From NCBI GenBank assembly GCA_016717205.1, contig JADKGC010000006.1, positions 186,001-250,000 on the forward strand: DNA of 64,000 nucleotides, written 5' to 3'. Positions 50,206 through 58,756 of this stretch are shown here, one piece after another. Source of the DNA: Candidatus Flexifilum breve. GTDB lineage: Bacteria > Chloroflexota > Anaerolineae > Aggregatilineales > Phototrophicaceae. A program made the position numbers and the translations under genes. A model generated the notes under the pieces. It was not told the origin of the DNA. It was given only the letters and a program-made list of their open reading frames with translations, and did not search any database. The number at the start of each line of letters is the position of its first letter. Within the stretch, counting starts at the first letter, position 1.

Positions 50206-51213
50206 ATGACCACCCTCGATCCGCAGCGGCGCACGGTGCCTGAGGCACAATTCCAGCGCCTGCTTCCCCCACCCGATGAAATGGAACGCAGCCCCGCCGA
50301 AGTGACAGATCAGCGGCTCGGTTGGCTGCTCGGTGTGCTGAGTATCGCCCTCGGCGTGACGAATCTCGCCGTGCCCCGTGAAGTGGCTCGCTTTATCGGC
50401 GTGCGCGACGACCTTCAGACACAGACGGCTCTGCGCGTGGTTGGCGCGCGCGAAATCGCCGCCGGAATCGGGCTGTTCCGCCAGCCGAAGCCTTCGGGTT
50501 GGGCCTGGGCGCGCGTCATGGGCGACGCGATGGATCTCACCTTGTTGAGTAATGCCACCCCGCGGCGGCGCGGTGATTGGGCGCGCAACCGCGCGGCGGC
50601 GCTCGCCTTGCTCGGCATCACCGTGCTCGACCTGTACAGCGCGGTCCGCCTGAGCCGTGAGACGATCGCGGATGTGGCGCAGCCGCAGTATATCCGCGTC
50701 AAGAAGAGCATCACCATTAATCGCCCGGTCAACGAAGTCTACGCTTTCTGGCACAATTTCGAGAATCTGCCGCGCTTCATGAGCCATTTGGAGGCGGTCC
50801 ATGTCACCGGGATCAACCGCTCGCACTGGAAGGCGAGAGCGCCAGTCGGTCGTTCGGTCGAGTGGAGTGCTGGAGTCACGCAGGATGTGCCCAACGAGCG
50901 CATCTCGTGGCGATCACTGGACGATGCCGACATACCCAATTCGGGCACGGTCGAATTTCGCTTCGCCCCCGGCGACCGCGGCACGGAAGTGCATGTCGAA
51001 CTGTACTACCAGTCGCCCGCGGGCAAGGTCGGCGTGACGCTGGCCAAGCTGTTTGGTGAAGAGCCGGGCATTCAGGTCGCGGATGATTTGCGCGCCTTGA
51101 AACAGGTATTGGAGACCGGAGAAGTGCTGGCCGCCGACGGTGCGGAACTCGGTAAACGCTTTGCGCAGCGTCCCGCGCAGCCCCGTAAAGATGAATCCGA
51201 AGGTGACCGATGA
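50206..51213 (+). CDS. SRPBCC-fold protein with N-terminal membrane domain
   Basis: A 335-residue protein in two parts. Residues 40-150 carry helices GWLLGVLSIALGVTNLAVP, the MGDAMDLTLL region and ALALLGITVLDLYSAVRL, giving a small membrane domain. Residues about 165-310 form a START/polyketide-cyclase-like SRPBCC fold: ITINRPVNEVYAFWHNFENL, PRFMSHLEAVHV and ISWRSLDDADIPNSGTVEFR. The C-terminus is charged. AAAGGA precedes the ATG at 50206; an in-frame ATG 45 bases earlier lacks a site. It overlaps the alcohol dehydrogenase by ATGA, so the two act together, but the ligand is unknown. Confidence 0.8.
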   Translation: MTTLDPQRRTVPEAQFQRLLPPPDEMERSPAEVTDQRLGWLLGVLSIALGVTNLAVPREVARFIGVRDDLQTQTALRVVGAREIAAGIGLFRQPKPSGWAWARVMGDAMDLTLLSNATPRRRGDWARNRAAALALLGITVLDLYSAVRLSRETIADVAQPQYIRVKKSITINRPVNEVYAFWHNFENLPRFMSHLEAVHVTGINRSHWKARAPVGRSVEWSAGVTQDVPNERISWRSLDDADIPNSGTVEFRFAPGDRGTEVHVELYYQSPAGKVGVTLAKLFGEEPGIQVADDLRALKQVLETGEVLAADGAELGKRFAQRPAQPRKDESEGDR

Positions 51214-52379
51214 AGGCGGTGAGTTGGCAGGGCCGACAGTCTGTTCAAGTGGACACGGTGCCCGATCCGCAAATCCTCAATGACCGCGATGCAATTGTGA
51301 AGATCACTTCGACCGCCATCTGCGGGTCGGATTTGCACCTGTATAACGGCTTCGTTCCCGGCATGATCAAGGGCGATATCCTCGGTCATGAGTTCATGGG
51401 CGAGGTGGTGGAGGTCGGACGCGGGGTCGGCAATCTGAAAGTCGGCGACCGGGTCGTCGTGCCGTTCCCGATCGCGTGTGGGAACTGTACGGCGTGTCAG
51501 GCGGAAGCCTACTCGCTTTGCGAGAACTCGAACCCAAATGCATGGATGGTTGAACCGATCTGGGGACATGCGACGGCGGGATTTTTCGGCTACTCGCATC
51601 TGGCGGGTGGCTACGCGGGCGGTCAAGCCGAGTTTGCGCGCGTGCCGTTCGCGGATGTCGGGCCGCTCAAAGTGCCGAGCAACCTCACCGACGAACAGGT
51701 GCTGTTCCTCTCCGACATCTTCCCGACCGGGTACATGGGGGCCGAGATGTGCAACATCCAGCGCGGCGATGTGATCGCCGTGTGGGGCGCGGGGCCAGTT
51801 GGGCAGTTTGCCGCCAAGAGCGCGCTTATGCTCGGCGCAGAGCGGGTGATCGTGATCGACCGTTTCGAAGACCGCTTGCGCATGGCACGGGAGAAAGTCG
51901 GCGCGGAGACGATCAACTATGAGCAGACCAATGTGCTCGAAGCGCTCAAAGAGCTGACGGGCGGGCGCGGGCCGGATTCGGTGATCGACGCGGTGGGCAT
52001 GGAGGCGCATGGTCACGGGCCGTTGTACGCGTATGACAAGGTCGCGCAGACGACCAAGATGACGACGGATCGCCCGGTGGCACTGCGCGAGGCGATTCTC
52101 GCCTGTAAGAACGGCGGCACTGTCTCGGTGATCGGCGTGTACAGCGGCATCATCGACAAGTGCCCGATGGGCGCGGTCATGAACCGCTCGCTGACGATCA
52201 AGACCGGGCAGACGCACGTCCATCGGTATATGCGCCCGCTGCTCGACCGGATCGAGCGCGGCGAAATCGATCCGAGCTTTGTCGTCACGCACACCATGCG
52301 CCTCGACGATGCGGCGCTGGGTTACGATAAGTTCCTCAATAAAGAGGATGGCTGTGTGAAAGTCGTGCTCAAGCCGTAA
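51210..52379 (+). CDS. Zinc-dependent alcohol dehydrogenase (MDR), formaldehyde dehydrogenase-like
   Basis: A 389-residue medium-chain dehydrogenase. The catalytic zinc region is TAICGSDLHLYNGFVPGM with DILGHEFMGEV; the structural-zinc cysteines lie in IACGNCTACQAEAYSLCENS. The NAD site is VWGAGPVGQFAAKSALMLGA. The loop HATAGFFGYSHLAGGYAGGQ is characteristic of glutathione-independent formaldehyde dehydrogenase-like members, which oxidise aldehydes or alcohols. It is translationally coupled to the SRPBCC gene, a pair seen in other bacteria. Confidence 0.92.
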   Translation: MKAVSWQGRQSVQVDTVPDPQILNDRDAIVKITSTAICGSDLHLYNGFVPGMIKGDILGHEFMGEVVEVGRGVGNLKVGDRVVVPFPIACGNCTACQAEAYSLCENSNPNAWMVEPIWGHATAGFFGYSHLAGGYAGGQAEFARVPFADVGPLKVPSNLTDEQVLFLSDIFPTGYMGAEMCNIQRGDVIAVWGAGPVGQFAAKSALMLGAERVIVIDRFEDRLRMAREKVGAETINYEQTNVLEALKELTGGRGPDSVIDAVGMEAHGHGPLYAYDKVAQTTKMTTDRPVALREAILACKNGGTVSVIGVYSGIIDKCPMGAVMNRSLTIKTGQTHVHRYMRPLLDRIERGEIDPSFVVTHTMRLDDAALGYDKFLNKEDGCVKVVLKP

Positions 52380-52416
52380 ACTATAGACACCTCAACCCAA
52401 GAATCTGATGGTTCCT

Positions 52417-52470
52417 TGCCCTTCTCCCAATGGAGAGGGGCAGTTGAGCGCAGAGAAACGGGGTGAGGTC
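52417..52470. repeat. Family B intergenic repeat, inverse of the 15.7-kb copy
   Basis: Hairpin cccttctcccaatggagagg is followed by cagttgagcgcagagaaacg and gggtgaggtc. The second part is the reverse complement, with few changes, of ctcaccccgtttcgctgcgc and aactg at 15.66 kb. It lies between convergent genes; the remaining bases 52471-52501 show nothing. Confidence 0.65.
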
Positions 52471-52501
52471 GCTGTTGCCTCGGGCAATACTTCCCCTGCA
52501 A

Positions 52502-53580
52502 CTACGCATACATATTCACATCTTCGAGGATTTGGCGCAGCGCCGCGCTGTCGAGGTTCTTCTTGTCAAGGAAGGCTGATGCCCCCGCCGCCAGCCCTTC
52601 GCGATGAAATTCGCTGTCCGGGTAGGCGCTGAACAGCAGAATGCGCGAGGTCGGCGAAATCTTGGTCACTCGCTGCACGCACTGAATGCCGTTCTCATCG
52701 CCGAGCACCACGTCGATGAGGATGAGGCGCGGGCGATGCTGCCCGGCCAACTGCACCGCGCGCCCGGTGTTATCGGCTTCCAGAATCTGCACCTGATCGT
52801 TGATCGACAACACCATGCGTGAGAGTTGTTGACGGTAACGCTCGTTATCGTCCACAATCAGCATGGTCTGTTTGCTGCGCGGTATGAAGCGAGTATCGGG
52901 CGCAGGCGGGAGCGTCGACGGGCTGAGGCCGAGCAGTTCCGGGTGCTGAATGATGTAGTTGACCGCTTCTAACCGACTGCGCACATCAAGCAAACGGTAT
53001 AATCCGGTCAGGTGGTTTTCGACGGTTTTGATGCTCAGGTCGAGCTGCGCGGCGATGTGGTAATTGTCCAGCCCTTTATAGAGCAGATGCAGCATTTCGC
53101 GCTGGCGTCCGGTGAGCTTGGGCAGGTCCGCCTCGACAACGGGCGGCGGCGCTTGATCGAGGCGTTCGAGCAGACGGCTGGAGACCCAGCGCTCGCCTGC
53201 CATGACGCGTTGAATGGCGAGGCGTAAATCGCTGAGCGGCTGATCTTTGAGGTGATAGCCGTTGGCGCCGAGCTGGAGCAGCCCCTGAACATAGATGTCG
53301 TCATCATACGCGCTGACGATGAGGATTTTCTGGCCGGGAACTGTTTGCGAATCTCCTTGACGGCGGCAAACGGTTCAAAGCTGGGCATCGTCACGTCGAT
53401 GAGCAGGCAGTCGGCGCTGAACTGGCGGAGCGCGGCGAACAGCGTCGGGCCGGAATCGACCTCGGCGATGATGGTGAAGTCGGTGCTGCCGCTCAGGGCA
53501 TTGCGAATGCCCGCGCGCACGATTGCGTGATCATCCGCTAAAATCAGAGTTGTTTTCGCCATAAAGCGTGCCAATAGCAT
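52502..53580 (-). pseudogene. Response regulator with REC-LuxR HTH-REC architecture, frameshifted in the first REC
   Basis: The N-terminal frame (53580 to about 53338) starts TTLILADDHAIVRAGIRNAL and has the phospho-Asp in LLIDVTMPSFEP. One missing G near 53332-53339 shifts the frame; restoring it continues as QKILIVSAYDDDIYVQGLLQ. The second frame holds the LuxR-type HTH (LTGRQREMLHLLYKGLDNYH, then LDLSIKTVENHLTGLYRLL) and then a second complete receiver domain: MLIVDDNERYRQQ, phospho-Asp in LILIDVVLGDENG and the FLDKK lysine. A C-terminal second REC after the HTH is unusual for NarL regulators. The gene is divergent from the XylF-like operon, whose last gene encodes a HisKA_3 kinase domain, the usual partner. 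Start 53580 or ATG 53562. Confidence 0.85.
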
Positions 53581-53643
53581 TATTTTGACGCCTGATTCAA
53601 GCATAACATAGCACGCTAGACCAATCAAACGCGGGGAACACGC
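53581..53643. promoter_or_regulatory. Short divergent promoter region of the response regulator and transporter operon
   Basis: The 63 bases separate the starts of the regulator and the binding-protein gene and must hold promoters for both. aagcataacatagcacgctag gives a weak TATAAT-like tataac/cataac element. A regulator expressed divergently from its likely target often binds such a region; no clear palindrome is seen. Confidence 0.35.
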
Positions 53644-54732
53644 ATGAAGCTTATCCAACGCTGGCTCGGACTGTTCACGCTCACGCTGCTGGTGAGCACC
53701 ACAGCAGTGACCGCGCAAACGGCCATTGATATCGCCGTGCTCCTGCCAGACAGCACGAGTTCCGCGCGCTGGGAGCACGACGACCGCCGCTTCCTGACGG
53801 CGGCCTTTGAGGCCGCCAATGTCACCTACTCAATTGTGAATGCGGAAGGGGATCGGCAGACGCAGATCGCGCAGGCCGAACAGGCAATCACCAATGGCGC
53901 GCGGGTGCTGCTCTTCGTCAATCTGGATGGGGGGAGCGGCGCGGCGATCATCGCGAAGGCGCATGAGGCGGGCGTGCTGGTCATCGACTATGACCGCCTG
54001 ACGACGCAGGGCGAAGGCGCGGATTACTATGTCAGCTTTGACAGCGTGGAAGTCGGGCGGTTGATTGGCGAAGGGTTGATCGCGGCGGTGGAAACGGCGC
54101 AACCCACCGGGACGATCAGCGCCGTGCCGAAGATCGCGATTTTAAATGGTTCCCCGACCGACAACAACGCCCGCTTGCTGGCTGAGGGCTATCACGCGGT
54201 GCTGCGTCCGCTGTTCGAGGCGGGGACCTGGGAACTCGCCGCCGAACAGGATGTGCCGGACTGGGACAATCAGCAGGCATTGATCATCTTCGAGCAGATG
54301 CAAACGAATAATCCGGACATCGACGCGGCGATTGCCGCCAATGACGGCTTGGCGCAGGCGATGATCGCCGCGCGCATGAACGCCGGGCTGCCGTTCATCC
54401 CCCTCACCGGACAGGATGCGACCGTCGGGGGGATCCAGAATGTGCTGGCAGGACGGCAAAGCCTGACGGTTTACAAGCCGATTGAGGTGGTGGCAGAAGC
54501 AGCGGCGGCGCTGGCGGTGGCGCTGGTGCGCGGCGACAACCCCAACAGTCTGATCAACGGGACGACGATGGTGGGGACGAGCGAAATCCCCTCGGTGCTG
54601 CTGCACGTGATCACAGTTACATCGGACAATGTTGCTGCTACGGTGATCGCCGATGGCTTCCGCACATGGGCCGAGGTGTGCGTTGGCGAATTCGTGCCTT
54701 TCTGCCCGGCGGAGGCGCGCCCCAATGGTTGA
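53644..54732 (+). CDS. Sugar ABC transporter substrate-binding protein, XylF-like
   Basis: A 362-residue periplasmic binding protein of the Peripla_BP_4 type. A signal peptide (WLGLFTLTLLVSTTAVTA) ends near residue 24. IDIAVLLPDSTSSARWEHDD, then GARVLLFVNLDGGSGAAIIA, VLVIDYDRLTTQGEGADYYV and LTGQDATVGGIQNVLAG follow the D-xylose-binding protein pattern, including the Arg and Asp-Tyr-Asp positions used for sugar contact. Its 3-prime end overlaps the permease start by 8 bases. With the xylonate dehydratase downstream, a pentose ligand is plausible. It may also present ligand state to the kinase-fused ATPase. Confidence 0.9.
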   Translation: MKLIQRWLGLFTLTLLVSTTAVTAQTAIDIAVLLPDSTSSARWEHDDRRFLTAAFEAANVTYSIVNAEGDRQTQIAQAEQAITNGARVLLFVNLDGGSGAAIIAKAHEAGVLVIDYDRLTTQGEGADYYVSFDSVEVGRLIGEGLIAAVETAQPTGTISAVPKIAILNGSPTDNNARLLAEGYHAVLRPLFEAGTWELAAEQDVPDWDNQQALIIFEQMQTNNPDIDAAIAANDGLAQAMIAARMNAGLPFIPLTGQDATVGGIQNVLAGRQSLTVYKPIEVVAEAAAALAVALVRGDNPNSLINGTTMVGTSEIPSVLLHVITVTSDNVAATVIADGFRTWAEVCVGEFVPFCPAEARPNG

Positions 54733-55957
54733 ACAGACCCAGTCGCCAAGCGCGCCGACTCTGTTCGGCGGCGTGATCAACTTTGGACGCGGCTATGTGC
54801 GGCGCTTGTCTTCGGGTGATCTCGGTGGACTGCCGATCTTCGTCGGCCTCATCATCATGACCATCATCTTTCAGGCGCAGAATGGGAACTTCCTCACGCC
54901 GCGTAACATGGTCAACCTGATTTTGCAGATGGCGGGTACCACCATGATCGCCTATGGCATGGTGTTCGTGCTGCTGCTCGGCGAAATCGACCTGTCCGTT
55001 GGTTATGTGAGCGCGGTCGGCGGGGTGACGGTCGCCATTCTGCTGAGCGACGCGAACGCGGGCTGGACGTGGCCGCTGGCGATTCCGCTGGCGCTGCTCA
55101 TCACAGCGGGCATCGGCCTGCTGCAAGGACTGATCATCACGTTGTTTCGCGTGCCGTCGTTCATCGTCACGCTGGCGGGGCTGCTGGCCTGGAATGGGGT
55201 CGTGCTGCGCCTCGTTGGGCGTGGCGGCACGGTGATCATTCAGGATCCATTTGTGGTCGGCATTGCCAATTCCTACCTGCCGCCGGAGACGCTGTGGGGT
55301 TGGGTGGTCGTCGTGATCTTCGTGCTCGGCTACGCCGCGACGCAAACCGTCCAGTACCTGACGCGGCGCACGCGCGGGTTGAGCACGCGCCCCCTCCCGG
55401 TGATCGCCGCGCAGATCGTGCTGCTCGGCGGGCTGGGCGCGGTGGTGGTCGCCGTGTGCAATCAGGATCGCGGGCTGCCCGTGGTCGGCGTTCTGCTGCT
55501 GATCACTGGCGTGCTGCTCACGCTGCTGGCCAAGAACACGCGCTTTGGTCGCTTTGTGTATGCGGTTGGCGGAAATGCGGAAGCGGCGCGCCGCGCTGGC
55601 CTGAATGTCAACCGCATCCGCGTGACCGTGTTTGTGCTGGCGAGCATGCTGGCGGGGTTGGGCGGCATTATCCTCGCGTCACGCTTGCGTTCGGTCGATA
55701 CGCGGGCGGGCAGCGGCAACCTGCTGCTGAATGTGGTCGCCGCCGCGGTGATTGGCGGGACGAGCCTGTTCGGCGGACGTGGGCGGGTGTCGAGCGCCAT
55801 CTGGGGCGCGCTGATCATCGCCAGCCTCGAAAATGGCATGGGGTTGCTCAACGTGGAGGCGGGCGACAAGTACATCATCACGGGGATTGTGCTGCTCCTC
55901 GCGGTGATCATCGATTCACTTTCACGGCGGCGACAGCAGCAGTCCGGGCTGGCTTGA
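54725..55957 (+). CDS. Sugar ABC transporter permease, XylH/RbsC-like
   Basis: A 410-residue CUT2-type permease. About ten helices; LLGEIDLSVGYVSAVGGVTV and VPSFIVTLAGLLAWNGVVLR are hallmarks of the RbsC/XylH family. The cytoplasmic loop AVGGNAEAARRAGLNVNRIR contacts the ATPase, and SLFGGRGRVSSAIWGALII lies near the end. It is longer than RbsC, as XylH is. The open frame upstream of 54725 is inside the binding-protein gene. It is followed 42 bases later by the ATPase-kinase fusion. Confidence 0.93.
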   Translation: MVEQTQSPSAPTLFGGVINFGRGYVRRLSSGDLGGLPIFVGLIIMTIIFQAQNGNFLTPRNMVNLILQMAGTTMIAYGMVFVLLLGEIDLSVGYVSAVGGVTVAILLSDANAGWTWPLAIPLALLITAGIGLLQGLIITLFRVPSFIVTLAGLLAWNGVVLRLVGRGGTVIIQDPFVVGIANSYLPPETLWGWVVVVIFVLGYAATQTVQYLTRRTRGLSTRPLPVIAAQIVLLGGLGAVVVAVCNQDRGLPVVGVLLLITGVLLTLLAKNTRFGRFVYAVGGNAEAARRAGLNVNRIRVTVFVLASMLAGLGGIILASRLRSVDTRAGSGNLLLNVVAAAVIGGTSLFGGRGRVSSAIWGALIIASLENGMGLLNVEAGDKYIITGIVLLLAVIIDSLSRRRQQQSGLA

Positions 55958-55999
55958 GGTACAATGACACCGTCCGTTAGTTACTGATTTTTGGCGAAT

Positions 56000-57610
56000 A
56001 TGCAGCCTGTTTTACAGGTCACTCAACTCACTAAACGTTTTGGCACGCTGGAAGTCCTGCGCAGCATTTCCTTTGCGGTGGAACGCGGTGCGGTCGTCGG
56101 CCTCGCCGGGCTGAGCGGGTCGGGGAAGTCGGTGATCGCGCAGATCCTCGCCGGGTTGATTCCACCGACGAGCGGCAGCGTGACCTGCGTCGGACGACCG
56201 ATCTCGTCGGCGGTGGTGGCGCAGCGGCTGGGCATCGAAGTCATCCACCAGAACCCCATTCTCGTTGACAATCTCGATATCACGACCAACATCTTCCTCG
56301 GTCACGAAGTGTACTGGCAGGGGGTTGGGCGGTGGCTGCGGATTCCGCATCACGCGCGCATGGACGAGATCGCGCACGGCGTGCTCGACGATCTCGGCGT
56401 GGAGTTTCCCTCGCTTGAAGAACTCGTGGTTAACGTGACCGCCGAACAGCGGCAGATGATCGCCATCGCGCGGGCGATTGTGCGCGACGCCCCGGTGATC
56501 ATCATCGACGAGCCGACCGTGCTGCTCAGCTTCAACTATCAGCAGCGGCTGCTCTCGCTGGTGCAGCGCTGGCATCAGGCGGGCAAGACGATTATCTTCA
56601 GCAGCACCAATCTCGATCATCTGTCGGCCATTACGGACCGCGTGTTCGTGCTGCGCGAGGGGCAGCTTGTTGGGGAGTACAACACTGATCAGATGACACG
56701 CGAACAGGTGGTCGCAGGGATGGTCGGTCAGCTTGATCAGGTGCCGCGCATCACGCCCGTGATCTGGGCGCTGGACAGCTACTACCGGGCGCGCGAAAAG
56801 GTCGACCAACTGTACCGCCAGACGCGCTTGCTGGAACGTAACCTCGTCGCGCAGGGAACAATCAATCAGGACTTGCTGACGCAGCTCACCGAACAGGTCA
56901 AGTCGCTGGATCGGGCGAACGTGGCCTTGCAGGACGCGCAGCGCCGCCTGCTGACTGAACGCGAGGAAGAGCGGCGGCATCTGGCGCGCGAACTACATGA
57001 TCAAGTGATTCAGGATCTGCTCACGGCCAACTACCAGATCGAAGAAATTACGTCGATGGTGGAGACATCGCTCCTCGTGCAGGAGCGGCTCGGCGATGTG
57101 CGCGAATCAATTCGCGATATGATCGACGCTATCCGGCAGATTTGCGGCAATCTGCGCCCGCCCACCATCGACAGCCTCGGCTTGTCGGCGGCGCTCCAGT
57201 CGTATGTGCGGACGTGGGCCAAGCGCACGGGGATCACGGCGGATTTGCAGTTGACGCCGCAGATTGGCCGCCTGCCGGAAGCCACCGAACTCTCGATCTT
57301 CCGTATCGTGCAGGAGAGCCTGAACAACGTCTACCGTCATTCCGAGGCAACGCGGGTCGAAATTCACCTCGAACACACGTCGCCGCGCACGCTGATGATC
57401 TCGATTGCTGACGACGGCAAGGGGCTCGCGCATAACTTTGACCTCGCCGAAGCGTCCGCCAGCGGCCACTACGGGCTGCTCGGCATCAGCGAGCGGGTGG
57501 CGCTGCTGAGTGGGCATCTGCGCCTGCAGAACTGGCAGAATGGCGGCATGCTGCTGCAAGTCGAAATACCGCATCCGCGAGTGGAAATGAACCTGGATAC
57601 AGCTACCTGA
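56000..57610 (+). CDS. ABC ATPase fused to a NarL-type sensor histidine kinase
   Basis: A 536-residue protein. Residues 1-235 are one XylG/RbsA-like ABC cassette: Walker A GLSGSGKS (37-44), Q-loop VIHQNP and Walker B IIIDEPT (167-173). Other motifs are degenerate: the signature LSVGQQQ reads VTAEQRQ (146-152), and the switch His of ISH reads SST. Sugar ATPases of this class normally have two cassettes, so the second is missing. Residues about 260-325 are a charged helical linker. Then comes HisKA_3 with H333 in RRHLARELHDQVIQDLL and an HATPase domain with FRIVQESLNNVYRHSEA, ADDGKGL and GHYGLLGISERV. It is cytoplasmic and would dock on the permease. ATG 56000 is preferred; TTG 55991 is possible. 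Confidence 0.93.
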   Translation: MQPVLQVTQLTKRFGTLEVLRSISFAVERGAVVGLAGLSGSGKSVIAQILAGLIPPTSGSVTCVGRPISSAVVAQRLGIEVIHQNPILVDNLDITTNIFLGHEVYWQGVGRWLRIPHHARMDEIAHGVLDDLGVEFPSLEELVVNVTAEQRQMIAIARAIVRDAPVIIIDEPTVLLSFNYQQRLLSLVQRWHQAGKTIIFSSTNLDHLSAITDRVFVLREGQLVGEYNTDQMTREQVVAGMVGQLDQVPRITPVIWALDSYYRAREKVDQLYRQTRLLERNLVAQGTINQDLLTQLTEQVKSLDRANVALQDAQRRLLTEREEERRHLARELHDQVIQDLLTANYQIEEITSMVETSLLVQERLGDVRESIRDMIDAIRQICGNLRPPTIDSLGLSAALQSYVRTWAKRTGITADLQLTPQIGRLPEATELSIFRIVQESLNNVYRHSEATRVEIHLEHTSPRTLMISIADDGKGLAHNFDLAEASASGHYGLLGISERVALLSGHLRLQNWQNGGMLLQVEIPHPRVEMNLDTAT

Positions 57611-57623
57611 AAAGGATGAATTG

Positions 57624-58748
57624 ATGACCTATGATCGTGAACGCGACGCGCGATTACGGGCGAGCATGGCGGATGCGGGGTTGGATGCCGTGCTGGCGTA
57701 TCGCGTCGAAGAAGTGCTGCTGACGACGGGCGAGTGTCCGTATCTGGGCGTTACGCTGTGCCTGTACCCGCGTGTGGGTACGCCCATCGTGTACACCATG
57801 CCGACCGAACCGCCTGACCTGATGCCGCCGCACGTCGAGAAGCGTCTGTACCCCAACCGTGATGAACTGCGCGAGCTGATCGCCGCCGATGTGCGCGCAC
57901 TCGGCTTGGAAAAAGTTGGCTATTCGCAGGAGATGGGGCTGCACGCGCTCGGCGGGTGGATTCCCGAAGGCGGCCCGTTTGCGACGCCGCACATCGCCGC
58001 GCTGCTCGGCGCGGTCGGCACACCGACGGATTTCTTCGTCGCGCAGTTCATGCACAAGACCGAATACGACATCCAGAAGCTGCTGCTGACCAACCAGATT
58101 GCTGCCATCGGCATTCGGCGCTTCTTCGAACTCTTGGAGCCGGGGCGCACCGAAGCAGATATCGCGTCGCGGGTCGAAGCGTCGATTCACCGCATGACGG
58201 GCAAGCTCGGGTGTAAGGTGGCGCGGGGCTGGGCGGCGGTGCAGGCTGCGCACAATACGTTCAATGCGGGCGGGGCGAGCCGCTCCTCCGGCTATACGCT
58301 CAAATATGGCGACATTGTGCTGCTCGAACTCGGCACGATGGTCGATGGTTACTACAGCGATTTGACGCGCACGCGCGTGATCGGCACGCCGACGCCGGAG
58401 CAGACCGCCTTAATTACGGCGGCACGGACAGCGCAGCGCGCGGCGCTCGACTCGATTCGCGCTGGTGTGGCGTATGCGACGGTCGACGCGGCGGCGCATG
58501 CCTCAATGGATGTCAGCGGTTTTGGCGCAGGCTTCACCCATGTCACCGGGCATCACGTCGGTTTCCGCTATCACGACTATGGCCCGACCCTGAATTCGGC
58601 CACATCTGCAATTTTGGAAGCTGGCAACTGCCTGACCATTGAGCCGGGCGCATATGGTGAACAGTTCAACGGCGGCTGCCGCTTTGAAGATAACGTCGCC
58701 GTCACCGTCGATGGCTTCCGCTTTTTGTCACCCTACGAACTCATCTAG
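57624..58748 (+). CDS. M24 family metallopeptidase (Xaa-Pro aminopeptidase/creatinase-like)
   Basis: A 374-residue pita-bread protein. N-terminal creatinase-like domain to about residue 150, then the metallopeptidase domain. Metal ligands: Asp in YYSDLTRTRV, His in THVTGHHVGFRYHD, Glu in LTIEPGAYGEQF and Glu in CRFEDNVAVTV. The first ligand, normally Asp in an LIDxG motif, reads LLELGTMVDGY, i.e. Glu, so metal affinity or activity may differ. AAAGGA is 8 bases upstream of the ATG. It lies 13 bases after the ABC-kinase gene and 8 before the epimerase, so it shares their operon. Creatinase-like members can hydrolyse C-N bonds in non-peptides. Confidence 0.9.
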   Translation: MTYDRERDARLRASMADAGLDAVLAYRVEEVLLTTGECPYLGVTLCLYPRVGTPIVYTMPTEPPDLMPPHVEKRLYPNRDELRELIAADVRALGLEKVGYSQEMGLHALGGWIPEGGPFATPHIAALLGAVGTPTDFFVAQFMHKTEYDIQKLLLTNQIAAIGIRRFFELLEPGRTEADIASRVEASIHRMTGKLGCKVARGWAAVQAAHNTFNAGGASRSSGYTLKYGDIVLLELGTMVDGYYSDLTRTRVIGTPTPEQTALITAARTAQRAALDSIRAGVAYATVDAAAHASMDVSGFGAGFTHVTGHHVGFRYHDYGPTLNSATSAILEAGNCLTIEPGAYGEQFNGGCRFEDNVAVTVDGFRFLSPYELI

Positions 58749-58756
58749 GAGCAGCC

